Below the pieces are notes generated by a model. The model was not told where the DNA came from. It did not search any database and was given only the letters and a program-made list of their open reading frames with translations. Below, piece by piece: positions 5,735 to 6,005 of a stretch of DNA of 6,005 bases. Position 1 is the stretch's first letter; each line of letters begins with the position of its first letter. Location: contig QKGY01000268.1 of assembly GCA_003250235.1 (NCBI GenBank), positions 1 to 6,005 of the forward strand, written 5' to 3'. Both the position numbers and the translations under genes were made by a program. The DNA comes from Desulfuromonadaceae bacterium (lineage in GTDB: Bacteria; Desulfobacterota; Desulfuromonadia; Desulfuromonadales; SZUA-540).

Positions 5735-6005
5735 GCCCCAGCTTCCGAATGCCCGGCCGACCGCCGCAGTGACGGCCATGGCCAGGGCGCCCCAAAAGGC
5801 CACCCGCCCCGCGCCGAGCATCACGCGGGCTCCGCCTACCCGAGCGGCCAGGGCCCCCATAAGGGCCAGGAAAATCAGCGATCCGCCGGCCACGACAGGG
5901 ATCATCAGGCGTTCCGGACGGACCAGCGCCAGCACCAGCGGCAGGGCCGCTCCCACGGAAAAGGTCAATGCGGAGGCGGCTGCCGCCTGGACGGGACGGG
6001 CGCTG
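5732..6005 (-). CDS. VIT1/CCC1-family transporter, C-terminal part (5' end outside window)
   Basis: The frame is open to the window edge, giving the last 90 residues of an integral membrane protein. Three hydrophobic segments are visible at about residues 12-28, 35-54 and 63-83. The pattern of RPVQAAAASALTFSVGA, then a proline-containing helix (ALPLVLALV), then ALMGALAARVGGA and ALAMAVTAAVGRAFG, matches the C-terminal end of VIT1/CCC1 (nodulin-like) proteins, which move Fe2+ or Mn2+ across membranes. The metal-binding and N-terminal helices are outside the window, so substrate cannot be judged. A TTG at 5966-5968 is in frame but is internal. It ends 130 bases before the DUF945 gene, with no evident intrinsic terminator, so some read-through into the operon is possible. 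Confidence 0.8.
   Translation of the reverse strand, partial: SARPVQAAAASALTFSVGAALPLVLALVRPERLMIPVVAGGSLIFLALMGALAARVGGARVMLGAGRVAFWGALAMAVTAAVGRAFGSWG

Overview
The window is GC-rich, gene-dense bacterial chromosome. The mix of genes (a PAS-type orphan histidine kinase with a cysteine cluster, a DUF945/YdgA-like protein, a TpbA-like exported phosphatase and a VIT-family transporter) suggests a Gram-negative proteobacterium or desulfuromonad-like lineage (Geobacter/Desulfuromonas relatives). That placement is an inference from gene content and style; no marker gene is present to prove it. No rRNA, tRNA, CRISPR array, insertion sequence or phage gene was found.

Layout. The plus strand opens with the C-terminal part of an aspartate/glutamate-type amino-acid racemase (1-420). 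A 102-base gap follows and carries a good sigma70-type promoter (TTGACA, 18 bases, TATTAA). A single-gene unit for a soluble PAS sensor histidine kinase comes next (523-1662), closed by a strong intrinsic terminator at 1672-1695. Everything to the right is on the minus strand. From about 5601 down to 1683 lie five closely spaced genes (gaps of 33, -13, 43 and 34 bases) that look like one operon. In transcription order they are: a DUF945/YdgA-like envelope protein, two secreted proteins of unknown function that look like divergent tandem paralogues, a small zinc-ribbon protein with two membrane helices, and an exported TpbA-like dual-specificity phosphatase. The phosphatase stop codon sits inside the terminator hairpin of the convergent kinase gene. 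At the right edge is the C-terminal 90 residues of a VIT1/CCC1-family transporter, also on the minus strand and separated from the operon by 130 bases.

How the parts may work together. Four of the five operon products carry an N-terminal export signal or membrane anchor, and the fifth has two membrane helices, so the operon points to a job in the cell envelope. An exported protein-phosphatase could act on a periplasmic phosphoprotein or sensor domain, as TpbA does in Pseudomonas aeruginosa. Neither the substrate nor the role of the two unknown secreted proteins can be read from the sequence. The kinase has no response regulator beside it and appears to be an orphan; its cysteine-rich PAS domain is the clearest sensory oddity in the window.
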